Origin: Flavobacteriales bacterium
Lineage (GTDB): Bacteria > Bacteroidota > Bacteroidia > Flavobacteriales > BACL11
Direction of reading: 5' to 3'
Assembly (NCBI GenBank): GCA_002683775.1
Contig: NYTT01000060.1
Location: 1 to 15,534, forward strand
DNA: 15,534 nucleotides
A program made the position numbers and the translations under genes. The notes below the pieces were generated by a model. It saw only the letters and a list, made by a program, of their open reading frames with translations. It did not search any database and had not been told where the DNA came from. The number at the start of each line of letters is the position of its first letter. Positions within the stretch are counted from its first letter, which is position 1. Positions 1 to 7,062 of this stretch are shown here, piece by piece.

Positions 1-333
1 AGTTGAATCAGGTTTTGTCCATTGAATATTTCCAAGATTGTCTAATTTATATAAAGAAAAGAAGTTAGATAAAATATAGCCTCCATCTGAAGTCTGGATA
101 CCATATTCTATGGGGAAGTCCAAAAATGAATAATCTTTGTTCCATAATGTATCTCCATTAGTATCAATTTTCATTAAACCAATTCCTGTGAAATCAATAA
201 AATTCGAATCAAATGTTTGTTGAATATTTGAAACTGCAGGAAAATTCTCATTTATATTATTATATATTCTTATCCACTCCTGCCCAAACACAATTATAGG
301 TAAGCATAGTAATATAAGTAGTAGTTTTTTCAT
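1..333 (-). CDS. Secreted repeat protein, N-terminal part only (cut by window edge)
   Basis: An open frame starts at an ATG complementary to 331-333 and stays open for 111 codons to base 1, so the C-terminus is outside the window. Residues 1-18 form a Sec signal peptide ending in ...VFGQ. The mature part carries two copies of a K-[IL]-D-x-x-G-[DN]-x-x-W-x-K motif, at about residues 55-66 and 96-107, with a TSDGGYIL segment between them at 81-88. Motifs of this kind, spaced about 40 residues apart, are common in Bacteroidota exported proteins predicted to fold as beta-propellers and often ending in a T9SS sorting domain. That fold and export route are inference here, because the C-terminus is not visible. 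Enzymatic role is unknown. The gene is divergent from the beta-barrel gene at 520. Confidence 0.8.
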   Translation of the reverse strand, partial: MKKLLLILLCLPIIVFGQEWIRIYNNINENFPAVSNIQQTFDSNFIDFTGIGLMKIDTNGDTLWNKDYSFLDFPIEYGIQTSDGGYILSNFFSLYKLDNLGNIQWTKPDST

Positions 334-353
334 CTTATTATTTTAATAGTCTT

Positions 354-361
354 CAAATTTA
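354..361 (-). promoter_or_regulatory. Candidate -7 box for the edge gene
   Basis: The minus strand reads TAAATTTG, an exact match to the Bacteroidota -7 consensus TAnnTTTG, ending 20 nt before the start codon at 333. I see no well-spaced -33 TTG element, and such matches arise easily in AT-rich DNA. Confidence 0.4.
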
Positions 362-503
362 AGAATTATTATACAATATCCCTAAATTAGTTTTGTTTCA
401 CATATATTCTTAGATGGGTACTTGCACCTTCTTAATAGATAGATATTTTTAGGCTACGTCATATAAATTTTAATTTTTTCTTTCATGAATTTGATAAAAA
501 AAA

Positions 504-511
504 TACATTTG
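504..511 (+). promoter_or_regulatory. Candidate -7 box for the beta-barrel gene at 520
   Basis: TACATTTG matches TAnnTTTG and ends only 8 nt before the ATG at 520. A transcript from it would have a leader of a few bases at most. No clear -33 element lies at the expected distance. A second match, TAGTTTTG at 388-395, would give a longer leader. Confidence 0.35.
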
Positions 512-519
512 TAAAAAAA

Positions 520-1110
520 ATGAAAAAATTATTTACACTATTTTTTGTGGCAACTATATCTTTAAGCACTTCAGCCCAAAGCAATTCATTAACTGGAGGT
601 TTTGGACTATTTAATACAAAAGTAAGAGTACAATTAGAACATGGCTTCGCAGACAAAATGACTACTGGAGCAAATTTAAGTTACTATTTAGTAAATTGGA
701 AAGGGCCAAGACTTGAAGGCTTTTATAGATATTATTTTGCGGATGATAACGAGAAAGGTGCTTTTTTTCAAGCAAAAGCTGGAGTTGGTTTTTTTAGTAA
801 TGTATTAGATAATTTAGATGGTTTTGTAACAACATTTGAACATGGTGGGGAAACTTATGATATATTTGAAAAATCAACATTCACTACAGTTGGAGGTGGA
901 ATTGGGTTTGGCTATAAGTATACAGCAAGTGGAGGTTTCGTTTTTGAGACAACATTAGGCTTTGCGGTTTGGAGCCCCCCAATAAATAATTATACAGATG
1001 AATATCAAGCTTATTCAGAACTTGGTTATGCCTTTGAAACTGTTGGATATTATTTAGTTGGACCAGGTTTCCCACTCGATTTTCAACTAAAGTTTGGATA
1101 TAGTTTTTAA
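520..1110 (+). CDS. Small outer-membrane beta-barrel-like protein
   Basis: A 196-residue protein with a Sec signal peptide at residues 1-20 (MKKLFTLFF...STSAQ) and a mature part of alternating aromatic, glycine and polar residues typical of amphipathic beta-strands, for example GGFGLFNTKVRVQLEHGF at 26-43 and GGGIGFGYKY at 125-134. It ends in an aromatic residue (GYSF), as many outer-membrane barrels do for recognition by the Bam machinery. The length suits an 8-stranded barrel. I cannot assign a specific family; it resembles the broad group annotated as outer membrane beta-barrel protein. It is preceded by a candidate promoter and followed by a weak A/T hairpin, so it is probably a single-gene unit. 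Ligand or function is unknown. Confidence 0.7.
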   Translation: MKKLFTLFFVATISLSTSAQSNSLTGGFGLFNTKVRVQLEHGFADKMTTGANLSYYLVNWKGPRLEGFYRYYFADDNEKGAFFQAKAGVGFFSNVLDNLDGFVTTFEHGGETYDIFEKSTFTTVGGGIGFGYKYTASGGFVFETTLGFAVWSPPINNYTDEYQAYSELGYAFETVGYYLVGPGFPLDFQLKFGYSF

Positions 1111-1118
1111 TATTTACT

Positions 1119-1138
1119 AAAAAACCTTAGTTTTTTTT
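1119..1138 (+). terminator. Weak A/T hairpin after the beta-barrel gene
   Basis: AAAAAAC at 1119-1125 pairs with GTTTTTT at 1130-1136 around the loop CTTA, and two more T follow. The stem has a single G-C pair, so it is a poor intrinsic terminator. Its position 8 nt after the stop codon is the main support. Confidence 0.3.
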
Positions 1139-1297
1139 CTTTCAAGAAGGCTTTTTAATTTTATAAAGTAAGGATTTGTTACTTTTAAAACTACACTATC
1201 AAAATAAATAATTTTTAGCAAAAATTTTATTTTATAAAATTTATATGCTTTAGATTAATATGATTAACTATGTTCGCCGCTTCAAAAAATTAAAATA

Positions 1298-2890
1298 ATG
1301 AAATCATATTTTAAATTTACTCGCCCGGCAGAAGGAACAATAAAAAATGACATTTTATCTGGTATAACTGTTGCTCTTGCGCTTGTTCCTGAAGCAGTTG
1401 CTTTCGCATTTGTTGCAGGTATTTCTCCGATTATTGGTCTATATGGAGCCTTTATTATGGGGTTAGTTACTGCAATCTTTGGAGGTAGACCAGGAATGAT
1501 TTCTGGTGCAACAGGTGCTTTAGCAGTTGTAATGGTAAGTTTAGTAAAAGAGGGGAATACTATGGGGCCAGATGGTGCAATGATGGGGATTCAGTTTTTA
1601 TTTGCCACTTTAATTCTTGCTGGCTTATTTCAAATTTTAGCTGGAGTAACAAAAATGGGTAAGTTTGTAAGAATGATACCAAAATCTGTAATGATGGGTT
1701 TTGTAAATGGTTTAGCAATTGTAATTTTTACCTCTCAACTTGGAATGTTTAAATCCGGTGACAATTGGCTTGTAGGGACTGCTATGTATAGTATGTTAGC
1801 ATTAGTAGGCTTAACAATGCTAATAATGTTTGTTTTACCTAAAATAACAAAAAAAATTCCTGAAGCTCTAGTCGCAATTATTACGGTTTCAATAATTGTT
1901 ATATTTGGAGACATAGAGACTCAAACTGTCAAATCATTTATTGTTTCACTTGGAGGCGATGGGATTAAAGCAGGATTACCTACATTTAATTTTCCTATCA
2001 TAGCGTTAAATTTTAAAACACTAATTTTCATTACACCATATGCACTTATTTTAGCAGCAATTGGATTAATAGAATCACTAATGACATTGAACCTAATTGA
2101 TGAGCTTACAGAAACAAGAGGTAATGGCAATAAAGAGTGTATAGCACAGGGATCGGCAAATATTTTAAATGGTTTCTTTGGGGGTATGGGAGGATGTGCA
2201 ATGATTGGACAGTCAATTATTAATATAAAATCAGGAGGACGGGGTAGATTATCTGGAATAACAGCAGCCATAGCTTTATTGGTATTTATTTTATTTGCTT
2301 CAAACTATATTGAAATGATACCTATAGCAGCGCTAGTTGGAGTTATGTTTATGGTAGTTATTGGAACATTTGCATGGAATACTTTTAAGATCTTAAATAA
2401 AGTGCCTCTTGCTGATATCTTAGTAATAATACTTGTAACGGTACTTACTGTAATTTTTGATCTAGCCATTGCAGTATTTGCTGGTGTTATTGTATCAGCA
2501 TTAGTATTCGCATGGGAAAACTCATTACTTATTAGAGCAAGAAAAAATATTGACAAACATGGTATTAAGCATTACGAAATCTATGGCCCACTTTTTTTTG
2601 GATCTATAGAATTATTTAATTCAAAGTTTGATGTAAAGGAAGATCCGAAAGAAGTAGTTATTGATTTTGCTGAATCAAGAGTTGCAGATCAATCAGCAAT
2701 AGACACGCTTAATAAACTTGCTGAACGATATCAAAAAAGAGGTAAAATGATACACCTACGACATCTCTCTGCTGATTGTGTTAAACTAATTAAAAGAGCA
2801 GAAAAGATTTGTGATGTAAATGTTTTGGAAGACCCTGATTACTTTGTTGCAATAGACAATTACAGACAAGCAATAGATAAGATAAAATAG
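1298..2890 (+). CDS. SulP-family inorganic anion transporter with STAS domain
   Basis: A 530-residue inner-membrane transporter of the SulP (SLC26-like) family, which moves sulfate, bicarbonate or related anions, usually with Na+ or H+. Residues 1-410 are a series of hydrophobic helices. Residues 14-35 (IKNDILSGITVALALVPEAV) match the family N-terminus, followed by PIIGLYGAF at 44-52 and the glycine-rich GRPGMISGATGA at 63-74. The conserved ES of the family is in GLIESLMTL at 256-264. Residues 425-520 form a cytoplasmic STAS domain with VVIDFAESRVADQSAIDTL at 453-471. The length is normal. The substrate cannot be read from sequence, and no sulfate-assimilation or carbonic-anhydrase gene is adjacent. 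A near-consensus -7 box (TATGTTCG, one mismatch) lies at 1269-1276. The ATG at 1298 starts just before the conserved N-terminal segment. Confidence 0.93.
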   Translation: MKSYFKFTRPAEGTIKNDILSGITVALALVPEAVAFAFVAGISPIIGLYGAFIMGLVTAIFGGRPGMISGATGALAVVMVSLVKEGNTMGPDGAMMGIQFLFATLILAGLFQILAGVTKMGKFVRMIPKSVMMGFVNGLAIVIFTSQLGMFKSGDNWLVGTAMYSMLALVGLTMLIMFVLPKITKKIPEALVAIITVSIIVIFGDIETQTVKSFIVSLGGDGIKAGLPTFNFPIIALNFKTLIFITPYALILAAIGLIESLMTLNLIDELTETRGNGNKECIAQGSANILNGFFGGMGGCAMIGQSIINIKSGGRGRLSGITAAIALLVFILFASNYIEMIPIAALVGVMFMVVIGTFAWNTFKILNKVPLADILVIILVTVLTVIFDLAIAVFAGVIVSALVFAWENSLLIRARKNIDKHGIKHYEIYGPLFFGSIELFNSKFDVKEDPKEVVIDFAESRVADQSAIDTLNKLAERYQKRGKMIHLRHLSADCVKLIKRAEKICDVNVLEDPDYFVAIDNYRQAIDKIK

Positions 2891-2958
2891 AAGACTATTT
2901 TATTCGCTTGGTTAACATTAATTAAATTAATTTGATTTTTTAAAGAAGATATTAATTT

Positions 2959-2990
2959 TTGTATAATTATTTATTAAAAATATTATACAA
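2959..2990. repeat. Inverted repeat upstream of the azurin-like gene
   Basis: A perfect 9-bp inverted repeat: TTGTATAAT at 2959-2967 and ATTATACAA at 2982-2990, with a 14-nt spacer. It ends 15 nt before the candidate -7 box at 3006 and so overlaps where a -33 element would sit. It could be an operator or the tail of the SulP transcript. In DNA this AT-rich it may also be chance. Confidence 0.3.
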
Positions 2991-3005
2991 TATAAAAATT
3001 CTGTT

Positions 3006-3013
3006 TATTTTTG
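3006..3013 (+). promoter_or_regulatory. Candidate -7 box for the azurin-like gene
   Basis: TATTTTTG matches TAnnTTTG and ends 23 nt before the ATG at 3037, a normal leader length. No clear TTG -33 element is visible at the usual distance. Confidence 0.4.
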
Positions 3014-3036
3014 CACTATAATTTAAAAATATCAAA

Positions 3037-3549
3037 ATGAAAAAAATTACAACATCAATAGCATATTCATTAATTGCTGTATTACTATTTTCTTGTGGAT
3101 CAGACAAGAAAGAAACTGAATCTAATGTAGAAATAGAAACTCAAATAGTTGAAGCTACAGAAGTAACAAAAAATTGGGAAGAGTTTACTGTCAAAGCATT
3201 AGGAAATACAATGCCTGAAATGAAATATGATTTAACTAATATTTCTGTTAAGGAAGGAAGCTGGGTAAGAATTAAGCTTGTTAACGATGGAATTGACCCT
3301 TCAATGCTACATAATATTGTATTTGTTAATTATGGCAAAAGAAAGGCCGTGGCTGCAGAATGTGTGACAGCGGGACCTACTAAGCAGTTTATCTCAAATA
3401 GTTCAGATATTATAGCGGCATCAGATTTAGCAGACCCAGGACAAACAGTTACATTAGAATTTAAAGCGCCAAGCAAAGGAAACTATGAATTTATGTGTAC
3501 ATATCCCGGCCATAGTGGAATTATGAGAGGTTACTTCTTTGTAAAATAA
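3037..3549 (+). CDS. Azurin/plastocyanin-type blue copper lipoprotein
   Basis: A 170-residue exported type I copper protein, expected to shuttle single electrons in the periplasm or at a membrane surface. The signal peptide ends in a lipobox, LLFSC, with the lipidated Cys at 20. An acidic and polar linker spans about residues 21-45. The cupredoxin domain runs from about 47 to 170 and keeps all the copper ligands: His92 (MLHN), Cys154, His159 and Met163 (CTYPGHSGIM). The Cys-to-His spacing of 5 and His-to-Met spacing of 4 are those of azurin. KAPSKGNYEFMCTYPGH is the classic C-terminal strand and loop. The redox partner is unknown, and no cytochrome oxidase or denitrification gene is adjacent. 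It converges on the lipoprotein gene at 3564 with a 14-bp gap. Confidence 0.9.
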   Translation: MKKITTSIAYSLIAVLLFSCGSDKKETESNVEIETQIVEATEVTKNWEEFTVKALGNTMPEMKYDLTNISVKEGSWVRIKLVNDGIDPSMLHNIVFVNYGKRKAVAAECVTAGPTKQFISNSSDIIAASDLADPGQTVTLEFKAPSKGNYEFMCTYPGHSGIMRGYFFVK

Positions 3550-3563
3550 ACACCAAGTATATG

Positions 3564-4031
3564 TTACTCGCTCTCATACTGAAAATTATTTACAACAAAC
3601 TTAACTGAATCAATTGTAATTAAAGTCATTTCTTTAATTACAATCGTATCTCCATTAAAATGATTCGTTGGCCCCATACCGTTTGGAGGCATACTCATTG
3701 TAGATATTTCTGAGCTAGCTACACAATAAAGCTCCAAGTTATTTGAATAAAAATTTAAAGCACCCTCTTGTGTGTTATCTAGAGTAAAATCCATATTTTT
3801 ATAATCAAACCTTATAATTGAACCTTTAACCACATCTGCAACTATCATATTGCTGATATCTACATTTGTTCCGCTTTCAGATGTCAATTCAGTGTTTTTA
3901 GTAGTCAGACTAAAGCCTACTAACTGTTTTTCAATTATTTCGTTAACATTTGCGCTATCTTGATTACTCTTATTGTCATCACAAGAAAAAAAAAGAGGGA
4001 GACAGATAAATATATAAAGAATCTTTTTCAT
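3564..4031 (-). CDS. Unrecognised lipoprotein
   Basis: A 155-residue protein I cannot assign to a family. It has a short hydrophobic signal peptide and a clear lipobox (LPLFFSC, Cys17), followed by DDNKSN. In Bacteroidota, acidic residues just after the lipidated Cys can direct lipoproteins to the cell surface, so surface exposure is possible but unproven. The mature part is acidic and appears beta-rich, with repeated hydrophobic/polar alternation such as GDTIVIKEMTLITIDSVKFVV near the C-terminus, and it contains a Met/Pro/Gly stretch STMSMPPNGMGP. It faces the azurin gene tail to tail, so the two are not co-transcribed. A TAnnTTTG-type box lies upstream on the same strand. Confidence 0.75.
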   Translation of the reverse strand: MKKILYIFICLPLFFSCDDNKSNQDSANVNEIIEKQLVGFSLTTKNTELTSESGTNVDISNMIVADVVKGSIIRFDYKNMDFTLDNTQEGALNFYSNNLELYCVASSEISTMSMPPNGMGPTNHFNGDTIVIKEMTLITIDSVKFVVNNFQYESE

Positions 4032-4053
4032 AATAATTAGTGTTTTTGATTTT

Positions 4054-4061
4054 CAAAGATA
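4054..4061 (-). promoter_or_regulatory. Candidate -7 box for the lipoprotein gene
   Basis: The minus strand reads TATCTTTG, an exact TAnnTTTG match ending 22 nt before the start codon at 4031. A -33 element is not evident. Confidence 0.45.
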
Positions 4062-4133
4062 AAAAATTAAAGTTGGGCTACATGAGATAAAGTATTATGT
4101 TAAATAAATTTTGTATGTTTAAAAAAAAAAGAA

Positions 4134-4838
4134 ATGAAAAAAATAAATACATTATTAGTAGCTATAATGTTTAGCTTTAGTCTTATAGGACAAGTTGAAT
4201 ATGAACAAGGAATTTTTCTTATGGAAATGGGAAGTACTGGTTTCAAATCACAAAATATTAATTCATGGGAAGGTTTAGGGGGTTATATTAATAACTCTGG
4301 AGCACTTGTAGACGCAGAATTTAGTGATGTTTATGATAAATACGCTCAAAGTGAATTTCAATTAGAATTTGGTGGTGCTTATTTCGTTATTGACGGATTA
4401 GCAGTAGGGTTGGGGTTAAACTATCAATCTAAATCAACTACAGTTGAATATGCAAGTGACCCATTAGCAATGGGCTTTATTGATTATGATGATAGTGAAA
4501 GTGAACTAGTTATCAGCCCGGGAATAAGATATTACTTTGGTGAGTCTGGAGTATGGACACAATTATCATACGCTTTAGCAACAATAACCTTAGATGATAG
4601 TGCTGGGAGCTATGACGATACAGAATTTCCAAAAAGAAATGCTATAAATATTTCGGCTGGTTATGCAATTTCGTTAAATGATTATGTGTCATTAAATCCA
4701 ACATTAGGTTACAATTTAACTACTCAAACTACTAAAGATGGAGGAACAGATTCTTCAGGAAATACAGTCGATGAAGTTATAAAGTCGGGTACTTTCGGCT
4801 TAGGTGCTACTCTTACTGTTCATTTATCTAGCTATTAA
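4134..4838 (+). CDS. Outer-membrane beta-barrel protein
   Basis: A 234-residue protein with a Sec signal peptide at residues 1-20 (MKKINTLLV...SLIGQ). The mature chain consists of amphipathic strand-like segments separated by acidic turns, for example AYFVIDGLAVGLGLNYQSKS, ELVISPGIRYYFGESGVWTQLSYAL and SGTFGLGATLTVHLSSY. It ends in Tyr, suiting a C-terminal Bam signal. The size and pattern fit the outer membrane beta-barrel (OmpW/OmpX-like) superfamily, but the specific family and ligand are unknown. It is convergent with trmN6, with 28 bp between stop codons. A loose promoter-like TAAATTTTG (one base too long for TAnnTTTG) is at 4105-4113. It shows no clear sequence relationship to the barrel at 520 beyond class. 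Confidence 0.75.
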   Translation: MKKINTLLVAIMFSFSLIGQVEYEQGIFLMEMGSTGFKSQNINSWEGLGGYINNSGALVDAEFSDVYDKYAQSEFQLEFGGAYFVIDGLAVGLGLNYQSKSTTVEYASDPLAMGFIDYDDSESELVISPGIRYYFGESGVWTQLSYALATITLDDSAGSYDDTEFPKRNAINISAGYAISLNDYVSLNPTLGYNLTTQTTKDGGTDSSGNTVDEVIKSGTFGLGATLTVHLSSY

Positions 4839-4866
4839 GCAATTTTCGAGAAAAAGATAATAGACA

Positions 4867-5562
4867 TTACATATTTAAATAAAAATCTTGACATAGGTCA
4901 ATATATTTATTAGTGTATATATGGCGTGATTCTTCAATTACTAAAGAATCAGAGTCTAAGGAAGATTTTTCAAATGAAAACTCTAAAAGAACTCGCTTGA
5001 TATCCGAATTTTTTTGCCCCTTAACTTGACAAATTCTAATTAAAAACAATTTGTTTGCGTCAGCAGTTTTACAAAAAATAGCCTCAGCTATTTTTGGCAA
5101 TATTACTGCAAATATCCCTTTACTAGAAAGTAATTTTACTGTAGTTCTAATTAAATCTTGAAAAGACAATAAGTTAGTATGTCTAGCAATAGCTCTTTTA
5201 TTTTTAGAAAAGTTAGCTGGGAAATAAGGAGGGTTAGAAACAATAAAATCAAACTTATCTGAAGTTATAAAATTATTAATATTAATATTTATAATTGAAA
5301 TTCTATCTCTCCATTTTGAGTTATTAATATTTATGTTTGCTTCCTCTGATGTTTCTTTATCTATTTCTACTGCAGTTATATTACACTCATTATTTCTTTG
5401 CGCTAACATTAACGAAATGAGACCTGTACCAGCACCAATATCTAAAATTTTTTTTGCACTTTGACAATTAACCCAACTACCTAAAAGTACACCATCAGTG
5501 CCAACTTTCATAGCTGATTTAGATTGTACAATTGAAAATTTTTTAAACTTAAATACAGACAT
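4867..5562 (-). CDS. trmN6: tRNA1(Val) adenine-37 N6-methyltransferase TrmN6
   Basis: A 231-residue cytoplasmic SAM-dependent methyltransferase that makes N6-methyladenosine at position 37 of tRNA(Val) in the E. coli homologue (YfiC). The family N-terminus is intact: FKKFSIVQ at 6-13 and AMKVGTDGVLLGSW at 17-30. SAM motif I is DIGAGTGLI at 41-49, and the acidic end of strand 2 is VEID at 65-68. The catalytic NPPYF motif is at 110-114, and the family-typical IKRVLLEFSFEK lies near residues 163-174. The length is close to the usual 230-245. It is the last gene of a minus-strand cluster, 36 bp after the rhodanese stop codon. An oddity is the duplicated NININN peptide at 76-81 and 92-97, probably a product of AT-biased codons. 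Confidence 0.9.
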   Translation of the reverse strand: MSVFKFKKFSIVQSKSAMKVGTDGVLLGSWVNCQSAKKILDIGAGTGLISLMLAQRNNECNITAVEIDKETSEEANININNSKWRDRISIINININNFITSDKFDFIVSNPPYFPANFSKNKRAIARHTNLLSFQDLIRTTVKLLSSKGIFAVILPKIAEAIFCKTADANKLFLIRICQVKGQKNSDIKRVLLEFSFEKSSLDSDSLVIEESRHIYTNKYIDLCQDFYLNM

Positions 5563-5598
5563 CTGAATCTAAAAAATGTCTCATTTTGTGATTCTCTT

Positions 5599-5949
5599 TT
5601 ATTTATTAAGCTTGTTCTCTAAGCTTGACCATCCACCCCCATTTACAACATTACTGTATCCTTTTGCAGAAAATATTTTTGCAGCACCAGCACTTCTCAT
5701 TCCTGAAGCACAACAAGTGATAATTGGTTGATCTTTGTCTTTAAACTGCATAATCTTTGAAGCTAATTCGCCAAGTGGAATATTTATTGAATTCTGTATA
5801 TGGCCAGAATAAAATTCTGCTTCAGAACGAACGTCAATAATAACTCCTCCTTCATCTAGCATGCTTTTATAATCAGTATTATCAAAAAAGCGCTTCTTAA
5901 TTAAAAAAAAAGCGATTAAACAAAATAAGATTAATGGTAAATTCTTCAT
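5599..5949 (-). CDS. Membrane-anchored single-domain rhodanese
   Basis: A 116-residue protein. I chose the ATG at 5947-5949, which follows the upstream OmpA-family stop codon after one base. An in-frame ATG at 5979 would add ten residues and overlap that gene. Residues 3-18 are a hydrophobic helix followed by KKR, so the domain is membrane-tethered; which side it faces is not certain. The rhodanese domain spans about 28-116, with VIIDVRSEAEFYSGHIQNSINIP at 36-58. The active-site loop is CASGMR at 80-85 with Cys80 as catalytic residue, preceded by a second Cys at 79. Rhodaneses transfer sulfane sulfur or act as persulfide carriers; the acceptor is unknown. The domain is complete. Confidence 0.88.
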   Translation of the reverse strand: MKNLPLILFCLIAFFLIKKRFFDNTDYKSMLDEGGVIIDVRSEAEFYSGHIQNSINIPLGELASKIMQFKDKDQPIITCCASGMRSAGAAKIFSAKGYSNVVNGGGWSSLENKLNK

Positions 5950-5950
5950 G

Positions 5951-6949
5951 TTATTCTTCAAGTAATTTAAATAAATCATCCAAATTAGGAGAAAGTATCA
6001 TTTCAATTCTTCTATTAGAACTTCTCCCCTCAACTGTTTTGTTACTAGCAATTGGAATGAACTCTGCTCGTCCTGCTGCTGTTAATTGAAGTGGGCTTAG
6101 ATTAGAATTTTTCGTAAGAACTTTTACAACATTTGTTGCTCTAAGAACGCTTAAATCCCAGTTATCAGCAATTGCTCCACTGCTATTAAAAGGAATGCTA
6201 TCTGTGTGGCCTTCAACCAAAATCTCTAAATCTGTTTGTGTTTCCAAGACATTTGAAAGTTTATTAAGAGCATTGATTCCTGTAGCATTAACAGTATATT
6301 TTCCAGATGCAAAAAGTAATTCCTCTTCTAATGAAATGTACACTTTACCATTTCTTTGTACAATAGTAAGCCCATCACCCTCAAGTCCAATAAGTGCATT
6401 AGTTATTCTTGTTTTTAGCGCAGTAACTAAACTATCTTTATTACTAATAATAGATTCTAGTTCAGTAACTCGAACTGATCTTTCTTCTAGGTCCTGAATT
6501 GCGAGTTGAAGTTCATTTTCTTTAATTTCTAAAGATGCAGAAATCTTACTTAACTCGTCTTCTTTAGAAAAAAGATCTGATTGGACTTGATCTAGTTTTT
6601 CTATTAGCCTTTTGATTTCTTTTGCTTTGTCAGAAATATCTCTACTATTTTTTGACATAAGTAAATCATAGGATTCACTTAGGTTGTCATATTTAATTTT
6701 TAAATTTCTAACAGCTAGCTTATTCTTTGTTGAATCACTTTCTAAACTTGATATTCTAGCTTTCATATCGCCAATATCAACATTGAGTTCCTCTATTTGG
6801 GTTAATTGTTTAAGATTTTTTAACTCTTGTTTTTGTAATTGAGACTTAGCAAGTTCGTTTTCATCAATTAATGCATTGTGTATTTTAGGAGTTATGCATG
6901 AGCTCACAACAAAAAGTAATAAAACTACATATAAATTGGATTTGTACAT
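5951..6949 (-). CDS. OmpA-family lipoprotein with long coiled coil
   Basis: A 332-residue envelope protein. Residues 1-18 form a signal peptide with lipobox VVSSC (Cys18), so it is predicted to be lipid-anchored. Residues 28-185 are rich in Leu, Glu and Lys with heptad-like spacing and should form a long coiled coil. Residues 200-320 are an OmpA/MotB-type peptidoglycan-binding domain, with LLFASGKYTVNATG at 211-224, the conserved VEGHTDSIPF at 245-254 (Asp250), NWDLSVLRATNVV at 263-275 and GRSSNRRIEMIL at 308-319. The Asp and the Arg of NRRIE are the positions that bind diaminopimelate in known OmpA domains. The coiled coil would act as a spacer between the lipid anchor and the wall. It is the first gene of the cluster with the rhodanese and trmN6. 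Confidence 0.9.
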   Translation of the reverse strand: MYKSNLYVVLLLFVVSSCITPKIHNALIDENELAKSQLQKQELKNLKQLTQIEELNVDIGDMKARISSLESDSTKNKLAVRNLKIKYDNLSESYDLLMSKNSRDISDKAKEIKRLIEKLDQVQSDLFSKEDELSKISASLEIKENELQLAIQDLEERSVRVTELESIISNKDSLVTALKTRITNALIGLEGDGLTIVQRNGKVYISLEEELLFASGKYTVNATGINALNKLSNVLETQTDLEILVEGHTDSIPFNSSGAIADNWDLSVLRATNVVKVLTKNSNLSPLQLTAAGRAEFIPIASNKTVEGRSSNRRIEMILSPNLDDLFKLLEE

Positions 6950-7062
6950 AGGGAAATTTTTATATCTCGAAATTACATAAAAAGAAGTTGCCTATAAATA
7001 TAGTATAAATACTTTTCAACATAAAATCATTAATTATATATTATGAAATTTATATAGCTTTA

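Noticed and set aside
367..379. A 13-mer (TATTATACAATAT) shared with 2981-2993, upstream of two different genes
   Set aside because: Several 13-base A/T matches are expected by chance in a window this long and AT-rich.
1921..2556. Open antisense frames inside the SulP gene (1921-2271 and 2305-2556, minus)
   Set aside because: They lie wholly inside a well-supported transporter gene, have no family features, and are typical by-products of its codon use.
2917..2942. ATTAAT-TAA-ATTAAT hairpin and T run after the SulP gene as a terminator
   Set aside because: The stem is only six A/T pairs and has no G-C content; similar pairings occur all over this DNA.
5260..5345. Repeated AATATTAAT-like DNA in trmN6, encoding NININN twice
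   Set aside because: It lies in a normal part of the methyltransferase fold and is explained by AT-biased Asn and Ile codons. The DNA copies are imperfect.
5977..5979. ATG at 5979 as the start of the rhodanese gene
   Set aside because: It would overlap the OmpA-family gene by 29 bp and add MIYLNYLKNN before an already complete membrane anchor. The ATG at 5949, one base after that gene's stop codon, fits better.
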